Shown here: in pieces, positions 34,451-48,200 of the stretch
Layout of the letters: every line of letters begins with the position of its first letter
Numbering within the stretch: position 1 is the stretch's first letter
From: Tuctoria greenei
Lineage: Eukaryota; Streptophyta; Magnoliopsida; Poales; Poaceae
DNA length: 64,000 bases
NCBI GenBank assembly: GCA_036927565.1
Contig: JAYESD010000008.1
Location: 18,246,100 to 18,310,099 of the forward strand
Direction: 5' to 3'
The notes under the pieces: generated by a model
Seen by the model: the letters and a program-made list of their open reading frames with translations, nothing else
The model's database searches: none
What the model was told of the DNA's origin: nothing
Program-made: the position numbers and the translations under genes

Positions 34451-37400
34451 TAGTAGCAATGCCCAGGCCGACGGTTCATTATCTGCACTTGACTGTTGTT
34501 GACGCCGTAACGGTCTCCTTAATTTACTATCCCATCGAACACGACTTTTGGAGCGAAATAGTGTAAAATCCCACATTCGAGAACAAGAAGCGAAAATGCG
34601 AACTTAAAATTTTTAAGTTAAATTGGGAATTCAAGCTCACATGTATTATGTTAGTTAATAAATGATATTAAGAATACAAACTTGTTAAAACTTTTTTACA
34701 CTCTTTGGAATGTTAGTGTCATTATCAAGGAAAATAGATTTCAAAAGAAGAAGTATGAATCTATTCAAAAATAAAGGTCAACTTTAAATCTAAAACTTCA
34801 GTAAAAATCCAATCTTATGTTTGAAAATAAATCCCAAATATAAATCTCAAATTTAGATGTAAAATCAAATCAAGGAAAAGTATATTAAACCCTAAAAGGG
34901 AGGAATCAAAGTCAAATTCAAAATCTCACTTAATTCAAAGATTTCAAATACAAGAAATGCAGTACTAGAATTATTCCGGTTTTAATTTGGAGAAATAAAA
35001 AAATGTTGGTACAAATGCGGGAAAAGAGTTACTGTAGCTTCATTCCCATATTTGGACTTAATCAGATTACAAATTTAATTTCACCATTAAATTCTTCATA
35101 TTCCAAGTAGTACCCTGGATTTGATTAGACATGAATAGAAAATGAAACATTATTTCTAATAAGAAGATTCAAATTTAAATTTTGATTCAAAATGGTTCAT
35201 ATCCAAATCTGATTTCACCATTGGGTTCTACATATTTGAAAAGTCATCTCTGCAAATTTCTAGCAATTTACGGGTTCATCTTTTTTATTTATTGAATATC
35301 GGAAACAGCAGCTGAGGATAATAGCAAGTGGAACCCACCTGACAGAGACTTCAACCTGGGTTACTGCCTCCTCTGCTCCAGCGGGACGCAGCGCGAGGGC
35401 TGCATGCCCTAGACGCACGAGCTTGCCGCCTTCCCTCTCCAGCTCGACAACAGCACATCTGCTCATTCCTATCTATCGAAAAGGCTAAACACCGTCTCTT
35501 TTCTTTGTTCTCGCTCACGCTCTGTGTCCTGCTAGCCTCACCGTGCGCCGTCGGCCACTAACAGTTTCCTCGCCCGAGTGTTCCAGTGGTGCCGTGTCCT
35601 GCAGTTTCTCACCATAGTCTCTCTCTCGCATCCGTGTTGGCCTCTGTTCCGCTCACCCCGTGACCTGCGCCATGGCTGCCTTGACGTGTTCTCTGCTGCC
35701 CGACTCGGCTCGGCCATCCTCCGCTCAACCCAGCCCAACGAAGGTTGCGCCGGTTCCGCTCCAACTTCCTGAAGGGCAACAAGTACCCCTACTCCTTCCT
35801 CTACGGCCGAAGTAGAATTTTCTTCAACTCTGTTCTCCGGAGCCGTGCGACGGCGCGCCATCGTCGCCTGCTTCCCACGATGCTCGTTCCACCATGAAGA
35901 GCCAACATAAAGGTGCTCCTAATCCTTCTCTTAGTGTCCTTGCTCGTCGGTAGTGGTTCCTTAGCTTCCCACCGCCGGATTTTAGTTTTTCCCCACCGAC
36001 GCTCAAATGGAGCTTCATTTCTTCCCGGCGAAATTCTTCTTTGATGGTTTACACTGTAAAAGGCGCCTTTCGGAAGAACAAAAACACGAAAATGCGAACT
36101 TAAAAAAATGTTATATACAAAATAAAAGGTGTTTAGCTCAAGTAAATGTATTATTGAAGGAATAAAATAAAATAAAATAAATGCTCAAATGATGAGAAAA
36201 TAAATCAAACCGTAATAGGAGATGTTCAAACTCAAATTTAGAATTTAATATAATGTCCATATCATTTTTAGAAAATATGGAGGAAGAATAAACAAAAGTT
36301 TAATTTGTGAATTCAATTCAAGTTTGAATTCTCAATGTTAACTTGTCAAATTCTAGATGTTACTGAATTATCACTTTACCCATAATCAGATTAGTGTCTT
36401 GTCAAATTACAATAAAATTTGAACTAATTAGCTGAAGATATTTGAAGAAAAGAGGATAAGGGAAAGTGGTGGACCCCACCTGTAGGTGACACAAGCAAAC
36501 TTGCCGACTTGCTGCACGTGCGTTGTCCTCCAGTTTGCTTCACGGAGCGCCACCATGATGCATGCATGTGCCAGCGATTGCTTCCAGCGGTAGAAAACCG
36601 ATTTCATTTTCTTCTTCTTCACTCCCGTGGAACTCCATCCCGGTTTCTTCCTCTCTCGATCCAACACCCCAGCGCCCAGTATGCTGCACCTCGCGCCCGC
36701 CCGACCGCAGCGCCGAAGCGCTCCCACACCCCACTCCCGCTCGCCTCTCCTCTCCCGGTCTGCGCGCCCCTCCGCGTCCGTCTGTTCGTCGCCACGCCGC
36801 ACTTGTCCCCTACCCAGCGCCGCCATGCGCGCTCGCCGGCCACCCTGCTCGAGCTCGCCTCCTCCCGGCCGCCTTCAGCGCCGCCCACGCCGGCGCAGGT
36901 CCGCTGCCCACGCGTCGTTCCGCCTTCTCCGGTGCTGCGCCTGCGCGCCGCTGGACCTGGCCGCGCGCGTGACGCCGCGCGCGCCTCCTCACCCGGCCGC
37001 CTCTGCTCCTGCGCCTCACGGCGGCGCAGGCGCGCCTCCCTGCTGGCCGCGCTTGTCGCCACCGTTCCCCTGTTGTGTGCCGCTTTCGACGCCCGACGGC
37101 GCCCCGCCCCTGCTCAGTCGCCGGCTTCGCCGAACCAACGCGTCGCTTCACCTCGTGCGTGCCTTCCAAGCCGCACCGCCTGGCTCCTCACCAGCACCGC
37201 CCCCACGCGCCGCCGACGCCGCGCGCGTCTCCTCGCCTGCGCCCCCTACTGGCTTGTCTCCCTGCTCACCGCCGTGCTGCGCTCCTCCCTCCGGCCGCCA
37301 CAGCGCGTCAGTGCGCCGCTCGCCCGCACGCCCGTGCTCGCCCCGGTCGTGCCTCTTCCCGGCCTCTGCTCACCGCCACTTGGCCCTCTCGTCGAAGCTC

Positions 37401-39129
37401 TGCCCGCGCGCCTCTGGCCTCGGGCTGGCTATGCCCGTTGATGCTCGCCGGACTCTCTTCCAACTTCGGCCCGCCGCTTGCTACTCCTCCCTGCTCGCGC
37501 GTCTAACTGTGCCTCCACGTGCGCCCAGGCCACCCGCGTGCCCAGGTTCCGGCTTGCTACTGGTCGCGCCTAGCTTGCCGGTGTCAACCCTGCTGCTGCG
37601 CGCTGCACCCTAGCCGGTCACCGTGACAACCGCCCATACCTCCCCATTGCACAGCACCGTCACCCTACCTGATTTCCAGCTCCACTGTGCACACCATGGC
37701 CTAGCACCATGCCTTGCTCATCTGCTGCCCCGACTTCAACGCCTACTTTACATCGTTGCGACGTTCTGCTCTGTAGCTGCGTCCTGGCAGCGAAGACTGT
37801 AATGTGTGTGATGGATGAAATGCTGGAACACGTCAACGACACAAGGGTATCGATAACTGGTCCAAGGTTAGCTCTGATTGTGCAAGATTGATTAGGTTAG
37901 TGACTGCAGCTAAGGTGTTCGATGAAATGTTTACGAGGGAAGAACCAAATTTGTTGATGTTCAGGGCTGGTCTGTGATGCAGGGGTAGGAGGATGTTGCA
38001 GCCGACAAGCCTAAGTGCCAACATACCCTTTGAATGGTGATGAAGCGACGGAATCAAGTACACATCCAAGATATTCGGTGAAATGCCTACAAGGTGAGCC
38101 TTGCCCTGAAATGCCTTGCTTGACGCTCCGAAGTCCGTTCGTGGTGACCGCTAATGGTACTCATGTGTCGTCAAGCCGTACGCCCATTTTCTGCATTGAT
38201 ACCATTCCTATAGAAATCCCCAAGTTGACCTCCTTTGTGGTTTGTATCACGTTTGCCTGTCCGTGTGTGCTCGTGATGCCCCACCATGAGCTGCGTCGAC
38301 GTCGTTGACCACATGACATCATCGTGACGCTCCGAGCCGTCATCGTGCCCTGGCATCAAGATGAAGTATGCCTGTGATGTGTGTGGTGCTGGAACACCAG
38401 CATGACTCGTCGGACAATGGTTGTCAAGCCAAATTAGGTTCTAGTCGATGTGAGGGTGATCGAGTCCTAGATGTATCCAAGGTGCTCGATAAAATGCCTT
38501 CTAGGTCAAACCACGAATGTTGGTGATCACCGCTGACCTGTGGTTGAGTGATGCGAGAACGTTGCAACCGACAAAGAAAACTAGACCAAGGGAAACCTTG
38601 GATAAGAGTTTATTGCTCATGTCGACGATGTTTCCTAACCGTTCGCAGAATTGCTTAACTAGGTGTGTCGTTTCATCGACGACAGGTTCGTCGAGTCGCT
38701 TGCCGACGGTTGAGTCGACATCACTAACCTTGTGACTCATAAGGTGGTGTTTGGGATTCTGCTCATCACCATGGATGAGTCCGGGTCGATGTGAACGTCG
38801 ATGAGATGATCTTCTCGAGATGGCAAAACATGTCGTCACTACATAGTAATGCATTATGTTCGAGTTCCAGGAGTTCACTGAGGTCATCTGGACAATCTTG
38901 CAAAGGACACTGCAATAGTGTCATGTAAGAACTTGGACGATGGTTGCGAAGATAGTCGTAGCTACTGATTTACCTAAAGGTCCTTTGAACGTGTCTGGGT
39001 ACTCATGTTAGGTTAGCAGTGCTTGTGATGACTCTTTGAGTCCAAGCAATGTTGATCTCACTTCACGCCCAAGTGTCGCTAGGATTTCAATTCGATTCAT
39101 CCTAATTCAAAACCCTGCAACCACACTTG

Positions 39130-39134
39130 TCACT
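39130..39134. repeat. Target site duplication (left) of the young gypsy element
   Basis: tcact, identical to 52069-52073 after the right LTR. Confidence 0.95.
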
Positions 39135-39960
39135 TGTCGACTGTTGGAGTCGGCAGATCTCCTGACACTACTAAAGTGTTGAAGGAGTTTGTAGTTCGGT
39201 GTGGGCGCGCGGAGACTCAAGAAGGTGAATTACGATTGGACACTAGAGACACAGTGGTTTACGTGGTTCGGGCCGCCTGAGCGTAATACCCTACTCCACG
39301 GGTGTGTGTGTGTGTTGTATTAGCTTGTGTGCCTGAGAGCGTTCCCCAGCCCTCGTGTATCGTCGGTCTGTCCTTTTATAGTACAAGGACAAACCGTTAC
39401 AAGTTAGCCTGACCCGACATGTGGCCCCGGCGGTTACTAGTATTGATACACGATTAATTGTTGTTAATAACCCTGTAACGGGCCCCGACAGTGCTGTTAC
39501 AGGTGTTAAGATTATCCAATTAAGTGTCATTAACATGGAATTAATGACAATTAATCGGGTCTTGAAGTCCGCGACTATCCTTTGACGATCCGGAGTTGTT
39601 ACAACGTCTTCCGGAGGTTTGAGGCGGCCAGCTCCGACGTTTGGACACGTGGCAGCTCCGGAGCTTGCTTGTGGGAAGCGGGAAGCTCCGGGATGGTCTT
39701 GCCCGTGTCAGGTCCGGAGCTTCTCTCGGTCAGGGGTTAAGTCCGGAGGTGCCGTTTCGGTACCTAGCCCGGAGCTTCACCCTTGTGGGTAGTAGCTCCG
39801 GTCTGGCAGTACACGTGGCAACCTAGGAGTTAACCATATTGGAGAAGCAGATCCGGTTATGTCTGACAAGTGGGCCTCAAAGGGTCTTCAATTTGAGTAG
39901 ACGTCCTTCCCTTGAGATCTTTGTAACCTCAGGGGGTGTATGGTTTTTAGGGTACCGACA
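39135..39960 (-). repeat. 3' LTR of the young gypsy element
   Basis: TGTCGACTGTTGG to GGGTACCGACA. TATA-like ACTATAAAAGG (minus) near 39373-39383. The left half carries several GGAGCTT / AGCTCCGG inverted units. The polypurine tract CAGGGGGCCAC (minus) lies at about 39961-39971. Confidence 0.95.
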
Positions 39961-40489
39961 GTGGCCCCCTGGACCTACCTCCGGGGAAAGTCACCGGGGT
40001 GAAGTCATTCCGTCGGAGGTGGGTCCATACTCGCGACTCTTGAACTGGGTCTTCAAGGGTCTTCGGAGGTGCCGTTGGCGGGGCTTTACGGTTAAATCCC
40101 GACGCGTGGCGCACTTTGGGCGGCATATAAGATCTTTGACGTGCGGATCTCTCGCAATTGAAGGTCGCCGGTTCCCAATACGAAAACCGTATCGGTTCCG
40201 CGCGCCTTGTCAGGTCGCCGCCTTTGGGTTTCCCGCCTCGTGATGACAACTGTTCGCCTGGGTAAGAGCCTCGACTTGATCGTCAGGGTGGTCACGGGCC
40301 CTCTTGTCATCGGCAGGGTTGAATTCTTGAGTAGTATCCTTGACTCCCCTGCAGTTTCCATCCAAGCGTTGCGAGGGCTTACTTAAGAAGGAAAGCGCAC
40401 CGTCGGGAGTTCTTTACGCTTCCATCTGTTCTTGCGCTCAAACTCCCAACTCGTGCTTTGCTCCTCTTCTCCTGCCTAGCTGTGCTGCG

Positions 40490-43400
40490 ATGGAGTTGGG
40501 TCTGCGTGAGAGTCGCTTGAAGACTGACAGCGATCTGAAGAAGGTCCGGGCCCTCATGGGGTGGTCTTCGGACTTCTTCAACCGCTCGATCCGCGCCGGC
40601 GGAGGGCTCCCCTTTGAAAAGGAGCACGCTGGCGAGATGGTGTACTTTTCCTCGTACGCCATGGTGGGGCTGATCCCACCGTTTTCTTCTTTCTTCTTGA
40701 TGCTGCTGGACTTCTATGGTCTGCAGCTGTACCACCTTGGCCCTCACTCCATTCTCCTTGTGTCCATCTTTGTTCACTTCTGCGAGATGTGGGTGGGCAT
40801 CCCTCCCTGCATCGAGCTCTTCCGAACCTTCTTCACCGTCCAAACCACCGGCCGAAGCGATGAGTATCTTGGCTTCTACTACTTCGTGAAGCGCAAGAAG
40901 TGCCCGTTCAAGTACCTCCGGTCATTCCCTTCCGGGAAGTGGGATGATTGGAAGAAAGATTGGGTAGTCGTCCGGGTGGAGGAGCATGAGCGGTTGGAGT
41001 TGCCAGACGGTCTGCCCGGTATTGACACGTCGATATGGAGCGAAGTTCCGGTGCTGGCGGCAGCTTTCGACCCTGTCCTGACCAGGATCCGCCAATGTGT
41101 GGAGGGAGGATTGACTCCCCAGGCGGTGTTCTGCAACTTCCTGTCCAACAGGTGGGCGCCGCTGAAGAGGAGGGAGAAGCTCGCCTGGGCCCTCAACAGC
41201 GTGATGGACGAGGACCGGGTTGAGACCGGGTTGAAGTCCAGCATGGTGGGGAAGTCCTTGGAGTTTCACCTCAAGAAATTCCAGCACGGCATCGACGTTG
41301 ACGGAGATTACTTGACTCCGCCGCCGGCTTTCCTCCCTCTGAACGTGGAAGTTGAGTTCAGCAGGGAGCTCCGGCGAAAGATGCCCGCGCTTGACGACCT
41401 TGGTGTCGTCGAGAGAAGATCAACTACCCGGTTGGCGATCCCCGAGTTGTCCGAAGGCGGCTCCGCCCCTGTCCCACAGCCAAGAGCTGAGGTCATCGGC
41501 AAGGGCAAGGAGCTGGCGGAGGAGCCGGAGAGCCGGAAGAGAAAGCTGCGACATGCTGACGGAAGATCCGTCGGGCCTGCCACTTCCCCCCCCGGTTCCC
41601 CCTCCTCAGGAAGGAAGATCCTCCGCCGCCGTGGCGACTGTCCCCGTGGTGGGGTCCTTCCGGAACATTACTGTTCCGGCGGTGGGATCCTCCCGGAGTG
41701 CGACTGTCCCCGCGGTGGATCCCTTCTGCGGTGCTAGCTCCGGGCGCGCGACTCCGGCATCTGGAGCGGTGAGGGCCTCCAGGTCCAGGAGTTCCTCCCG
41801 ATCAGGGAGAGCTCCGACCCGGGAAACGCCCGCGGCTGTGGCAAGTCCTGGGGGTCCTCCAGGAGCTCCTACGCCGACCGTGGCCAGCCCGGATCGTCCG
41901 GGAAAGAGGTTCCGCGCAAGCTGGTGCGGGAGCCTCCCAAGGTAATTTTTCTTTTTTACCTCGATTAACTTTTTAATTGTAGCGTCTGTTTGCTTAATTT
42001 CTTCATTCTTCATCTGCAGCGTTCCCAAGAAGGGGAGTGAAGCTCCACCCTCAGCCACAGTGTCTGAGGCTGCGAGGGCTTCTGCTCCAGTCCCGGTGCC
42101 GCCCCAAGTGGAGGCTGCGACAGCTCCGGCGCCGGCTGTCGTGGTCATGGACCTCGACTCGTCTCCAGAAGTTCCTGTGGTAGCGCCGGACCACGGGAAT
42201 GAAGATGCGCCAGCGGCACCCGTCCCGGAAGTGGAAGCTCCGGGTCCTGGTGCTGCAGTAGTAGAAGCTCCGGCTGTTGAGTCGGAGGAAGTAGCAGTCC
42301 CGGCTTCGGAGCCGGAAAGTGCCGAAGCTCCGGCGATTGAGCCGGAGGTGGCTGAAGCCCCGACATGCGAGCCGGAAATCGAAGTAGTTCCGGCAATTGA
42401 GCCGGTTACTTCCGAAGCTCCGGCCGTAGAGCCGGTGATTGTTGGAGCGCCGGCTGCAGAGCCGGTGATTGTTGGAGCGCCGGCCGCAGAGCCGGCGGCT
42501 GAAGAGGCGAGGGAGCTTGAGCCTCCCTCAGAAGTGATGTCCCGACCGGAGCCAGTAGTGGCTCCTGCCCTGGAGGCGACGACGTCGATGGTACCTGTGG
42601 CAGAGCCAGAGTGCCTGAACGAAGTCGCTGGCCCCCAGCCTGAGGGGGCAAATGAAGACTTGGTGGCGGGACCTCCTTCGATGGCGACTGAGGCCATCCC
42701 GGAGGAAGGCCCTAGCGCTTTGGAAGCTCAAGGTTCCACTCTCGTAGAGTGGGACCCAATTTTTGTATGTGAAGACCCGCTGGAACCAGCGGAAGAGATC
42801 CCAGAAGGTCCGGAGCCCATCTCGCTGTCGATGTCCATTGATAACGCCTGCTCCAGTCTACGTCAGGTCCAACTGGCCTTCTTCCACGACAGCAAGGCTC
42901 TTGAAGAGGAGCGCCAAACCCTTAGGCGGTGGCGTAATCGGCTCCACTTTGAGACTAAGCTCGCACAGTCGAGGCTTGCGGATGACAAGGAGTGGATCAA
43001 GCGGGAGAAGATCCGCCTGGAGCTCTGGGGTGAGCTGCTGGACGAGAGGGAGAGCATGACTCACGCCCTCGACGCTCAATCCCGGGAGTTCCATGACCAA
43101 GCTAAGGCTGCTAACGACGCGGCCAATGCTCGGTTTGATCAGCTCGAGGCCATCAGCACCGCACTCATCAAGCGCCGAGAGGCACTTGAAGGGAGGGAAA
43201 GACGGCTCGAGGATGAGGAGCAAAAACTCCTAGAGCTACGGGATGACGTCTTGCGACGGGAAGAAGAGCTCGCTGAGAAAACAGCTCTGGCGGACAAGGG
43301 CCTCGAGGAGCGCACTAAGAAATTGGAAGAGCGCTGCCTCGAGGAAGAGGAGAAGACCTGGGTACGGGGGCAGGAACTCTACGAATACGAGTGTGCCCTT

Positions 43401-43976
43401 ATCGCCCGGGAGAAGAAAGTGGAGGCTAGGGAGAAGGACCTGGTCGACCGCCGGAACAAGATCCACCTCCGGGAGGAGGAGCTCGGAAGACTTGAGAAGC
43501 GGGTTGCTGCGAAGATCCAGCAAAACGCCAAAGAAGTTGAGCGCCTCGCCCGCGAGAATTCGGAGCTGACGGCGGCCCGGAGATCCTTGGAAGAGATGAA
43601 GAACTTGAGGAAGGCGGACTCCCTGCAGATTTGGGAGTTCCTGGGCAAGGCCGACGACGCGCTGACGCCGATGGGTTTCAGCCCCGTGCACCCGGATGAT
43701 CCGGAGCCGGAGCCTGACCTCGCGTTGCAAGCGTTGAGCGCCGCAGGCAGCAAGCTCTCCAAGGTGGGCGACGTTATCGCGGACCAGCTGGAGGTCGAGG
43801 GGCAATCCCTGGCTAGGAACGTCACAGAATATGTGTTGACGTGCTACACCAGCCGGAACCCTCGATTTCCTCTGGACCCGGTGCTTGAAGGCCCCGTCGA
43901 AGGAGAAGGCGAAGCTACCCGAGCCCGCGTGTCGGAGGTCGCCCAGAAGGTCGCCGAGTTCTTCCATAGGGTCTAG
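40490..43976 (+). CDS. Antisense two-exon ORF of the Tat element (Transposase_28 / 'putative gypsy type transposon' domain)
   Basis: Lies opposite to gag-pol. Exon 1 starts at ATG 40490 (MELGLRESRLKTDSDL) and carries a conserved domain with SILLVSIFVHFCEMWVGI and GFYYFVKRKKCPFKY. Exon 2 (42020-43973 plus stop) joins through a 78-bp GT-AG intron (41942-42019) whose phase fits exactly. Exon 2 encodes Ala/Pro/Glu repeats, including a perfect 30-bp duplication at about 42427-42490, then about 300 residues of charged coiled coil, ending AEFFHRV. The exon 1 frame shifts at a run of eight Cs (41586-41593): the frame before it stops at 41737, and the frame after it reaches the splice site. Such antisense ORFs are known in Tat elements; function is unknown. 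The C-run indel probably inactivates this copy. Confidence 0.8.
41942..42019 (+). other. Intron of the antisense ORF
   Basis: GTAATTTTTC to CATCTGCAG, 78 bp, AT-rich with a T-rich tract. Joining AG to C keeps the frame into exon 2. Confidence 0.75.
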
Positions 43977-45245
43977 GACCGTCCCTTTTAGCCTTTACTT
44001 GTATCTTCGCTTCTTCCTCAATTTTGTAATTCCTTGTCTCCAGATGTAATCTCCGGTCTTCAGATGAAATGAAATCCCCAATTTTTTGCGAATTTCATTT
44101 TTTGTCTTTTGTCTTCAACATCTTTATCTTCACTTGGCCCCCTGGTAGATGTGCACAATTTGATTGTGGACATGTACCAAAAGGATGTTGAGTTTTGTTG
44201 AAGACGAATTTGCTTCGAACTCGTGGAATTTATGTCCGAAGTTTTTGATAGTGAAGGTCCCCTGAAGTTGTCGGAACTTAGAAGCTCCGGCACTGTCCAT
44301 CGCTGGAGCTTAGTAGCTCCGGCAATAGCCTCTATCAACACGTTGAGCGTCGATAGTTAATACTCCAAGGTGTCGGAGCTTAGCAGCTCCGGCAATGACC
44401 TTTGCCACACTTAGTTTGTTGGCAACAGACTCCAGTGACGGGGTCTTCTCACCATCTTTTAGTCAACGCCGACGGTTGACGCCCTGGTGGGAGTCGGAGC
44501 TTGGTTAGCTCCGGTTTTTCTCCATCAACGTAGGGTTCATTTTTCCTGCGCACTTAAGCCAAGAAAAATAGTAAAATTCGTTCCTTGTCTATAACTTCAT
44601 CGCGGCTTACGGTTCTCAAGAAAATTTTAAGTTGAACACGATTCTTAATACGACTGGGTGAATTGTCTTTTCTTTTAGATCCAATTGTCCGTGGACCCAC
44701 CTTACTTTGGCCTGCCGGGATGTAGGTAGAGTGGCGTACTTAGGGTGCTTGACCAGGCTAAGTCGATAGCGCACTCCAGCCCTAGAATGGCTTGGCGGCT
44801 TTCAGGCGAGTTGGCCACAGACGATATTTAAATCCAAAAAATCTGACAATTCAACTCGAATCGTATGTAAACCGGTCAAACTAGAACTTCTTAAGAATTG
44901 CACGTTTCTGTTATAGACAAGAAAGAGAAAAATAAAAATGTCGAGCCTATGCAAAAATGAATGCACGTGGAGTTTATTTCACATGAAAATGTCTTTCATT
45001 ATAGGTCCGGGGTACAGGGGAAACAAGTACACTCTTAGGGTACGGAACCAGGCTAAGTGTGTTTGGTTTCTCGTTTGACCCAGGGTAGTTAGCCACACTT
45101 TTAGTCCGGAGACTGTGTCAAGTGTTGCATGAGCTTTTCAAACCTTTCGGGAAAGGTCTGGTTGCTCTCCCGGAGGAACTACCCGACTCTGTACAATGAC
45201 TCTATAACATACATTTCAAGTTACTTAAGACTCACCTCCGTGGAA
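43977..45245. other. Non-coding region between antisense ORF and pol
   Basis: No coding motif. Contains four spaced dyads of the form GGAGCTTAGCAGCTCC at about 44275, 44305, 44375 and 44495, and AT-rich DNA that could end both converging transcripts. Confidence 0.6.
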
Positions 45246-48200
45246 TTAAGTGTAGAACTTACGGAGGTGCTCGATGTTCCAAGGATTTGGGAGAGGTGTC
45301 CCATCCTCGGTAGCCAAGCGAACGCTTCCGGGACGGGATACTTTGATCACTCGAAAGGGCCCTTCCCAGCTGGGGGAGAGTTTGTTTTGCCCTTCTCTGG
45401 ATAGTATTCTCCGTAGCACCAGATCGCCTTCCTCGAGCTGTCGGTTGTGTACATGCCGCTGGTGATAGCGCCGTAGAGCTTGGCGGTATCGGGCATTCCG
45501 AACAGCTGCTTGGCACCTTCCCTCCTCGAGGAGGTCTAGGTCTTCACGCCGGAGCTGGTCCTGCGCGGCTTCGTCGAAGGTCCGGACTCGGAGGGAACCC
45601 AAGGTGATTTCCGGAGGAAGGATCGCTTCAGCTCCGTACACCAGAAAGAAGGGTGTTTCTCCGGTTGCCCGACTTGGAGAGGTCCTGTTGGCCCATAGAG
45701 TGGGCGGAAGCTCTTCGATCCAATTGGCTCCGTGCTTTTTCAAGCGCTCATAAGTGCGTGTTTTGAGTCCTTTAAGGATCTCTGCATTTGCTCTCTCGGC
45801 TTGTCCATTGCTGGCAGGATGAGCTACGGAAGCGTAGCAAACTTGTATGCCGAGGTCTTCGCAATATCCTTGAAATGCGGAGCTTGTGAATTGAGTCCCA
45901 TTATCAGTGATGATCTTATTTGGGACTCCAAATCTGCTCACGATGGATTGTAGAAAATTGATTGCAGATTGTTTGTTGATCGTCACAACGGGAGTTGCTT
46001 CCGGCCACTTGGTGAACTTGTCGATGGCGACGTACAGGAACTTGTAACCTCCGACGGCTCTTGGGAAGGGTCCCAAGATGTCCATCCCCCACACAGCGAA
46101 AGGCCATGTGGGAGGTATCATTTGTAAGGACTGAGCAGGTGTATGAATTTGCTTTGCATGAAATTGGCATGCTTTGCATTTCTTCACCAGCTCAGTGGCA
46201 TCCTGGAGCGCTGTAGGCCAGTAGAAGCCGTGCCGAAAGGCTTTTCCGACCAGCGTGCGGGAAGATGCGTGGTTCCCACACTCGCCTCCATGGATTTCTG
46301 CGAGGAGCTCGCAGCCTTCTTCCCTTGTGATGCACCGCATTAGGATGCCGTTGGCACCACGCCGGTAGAGATCCCCTTCTACCAACGTGTATCTTTTAGC
46401 CAATCTGACTACCCGGTCAGCGGATACATCATCGTCAGGAAGGATGTTGTCTTTCAAGTAGCTCCGGATCTCCGAGATCCATGCATCGGAACTGACTTGA
46501 GCATTTGAGTCTTGCGTGCTAGGTTGCTCGGAGCTTCCGGCAGCACCTACGACCCTTGATGGCTGCCATGGTAACAGGGCCATCGGGACCGTCAGCTTCG
46601 GGATGCTGATCTCGCCCCCTTCGTTCAGTTCGGCAGGCTGAATTGTGGGTTTTGACAACCTCCGGACAAAGGTTCCGTCAGGAGCCGGAGCTCCAGTTGA
46701 CGCCTTGGTCGAGAGTTCGTCAGCTTCAGCGTTGTGAGCACGCTGAACATGGTGAAGGTCTAGGACTTCGAAGTCCTTCTGAAGCCTCTGGACTTCAAGG
46801 AGGTAAGCAGCCAGCTGGAGATTATTGCAGGAGCATTCACCCTTCACCTGCTTGATGATGAGTTGTGAATCTCCTTTGACCAGCAATTGCTTGACACCGT
46901 ATGATAGTGCCACCTTTAATCCATAGATGAGTGCTTCATACTCCGCCATGTTGTTGGTTGCCTTGAAGTCAAGGTGTACCATGTATTTCACCTTCTCCCC
47001 AGTTGGTGCAAGGAGAAGGATTCCAGCTCCGGCTCCCTGCTTCTGCATGGAGCCGTCGAAGTAAAGGGTCCAGTGAGGCTTAGTGAAGGTTGGAACTTGA
47101 GGTTCCGTCTTCTGCTCGCTGGGGCCCCCAGGGTTTAATGGAGAGGGAGTCCATTCTGCCACGAAATCTGCCAACGCTTGACTCTTGATTGCTTGTCTCG
47201 GAATGAATTCAAGATCGAATTCAGCCAATTCCGCTGCCCACTTTGCAATATTCCCAGTTGAATTGGGATTATGCAGGATCGCTCGAAGTGGATATGAGGT
47301 CACCACCGAGACTTTGTGAGCTTGGAAATAGTGTCGAAGCTTCCTTGAGGCAATAAGAACTGCATAAAGCAGTTTATGCACCTCTAGGTATCGAGTCTTG
47401 GCATCATGTAACACTTCACTGATGAAGTATACCGGGCGTTGAATGGTCCGGACCCTCCCGGAGGGGTCCGGAGCTTCCTCTTCATTGGTCCGGACCCTCC
47501 CGGAGGGGTCCAGAGTCTCTTCGGGGACCTCCGGGTTCTGGGTGGAGGAACCCGGAGCTTCTTCAGAAATGACCTGGACCCTCTTAGAGGGGTCCGGGTC
47601 CTCTGAAGTGGCTTCCTGTGGGTTTAAGTCTGGGAGCTGGGACCCAGACCCGCTTTCAGGAACCTCCGGACCCTCTCGAAGGAGTCTGGATTCCTGAGTA
47701 TTGGGTAGTTCCGGTCTCTCCGCAACCAGAACCATACTGACGACTTCGTCAGTAGCTGAAATGTAAAGCAATAAAGGCTCACCAGGGTTCGGAGCTACCA
47801 AGACTGGTAGGGTGGTGAGGAACTGTTTCAGCTCCTGGAATGCCTTCTCTGCTTCTTCAGACCATTGGAATGGTCCGGACTTCCTCAGTAACTTGAAGAA
47901 GGGAAGTGCTCTTTCCGCCAGTCTTGAAATGAACCGACTAAGGGCTGCTAGACATCCAGTTAATTTTTGGACGTCTTTGATGCGGGTTGGTGGCCGCATG
48001 TCTTCAATGGCTTTTATCTTCGCCGGATTAGCCTCTATGCCCCGGTGACTTACCAGGAAACCAAGAAGCTTTCCGGAACTAACCCCGAAGACGCACTTGT
48101 CTGGGTTTAGCTTCGTGCAGGTGGCCCGCAGCTTGTCGAAGACAGCCTGCAAGGTGTCCAAAAGGGACTCCTTGTTCTTGACTTTGACCACGATGTCATC

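Noticed and set aside
36500..37620. Long ORFs of 120-330 codons in nearly every frame
   Set aside because: The stretch is extremely GC-rich, so stops are rare in all frames; products are low-complexity Pro/Arg/Ala and no frame has a motif. It lies inside an LTR.
41606..42697. A 363-codon minus ORF rich in Gly/Ser/Thr/Ala
   Set aside because: Shadow of the antisense ORF's Ala/Pro/Glu repeat region on the other strand.
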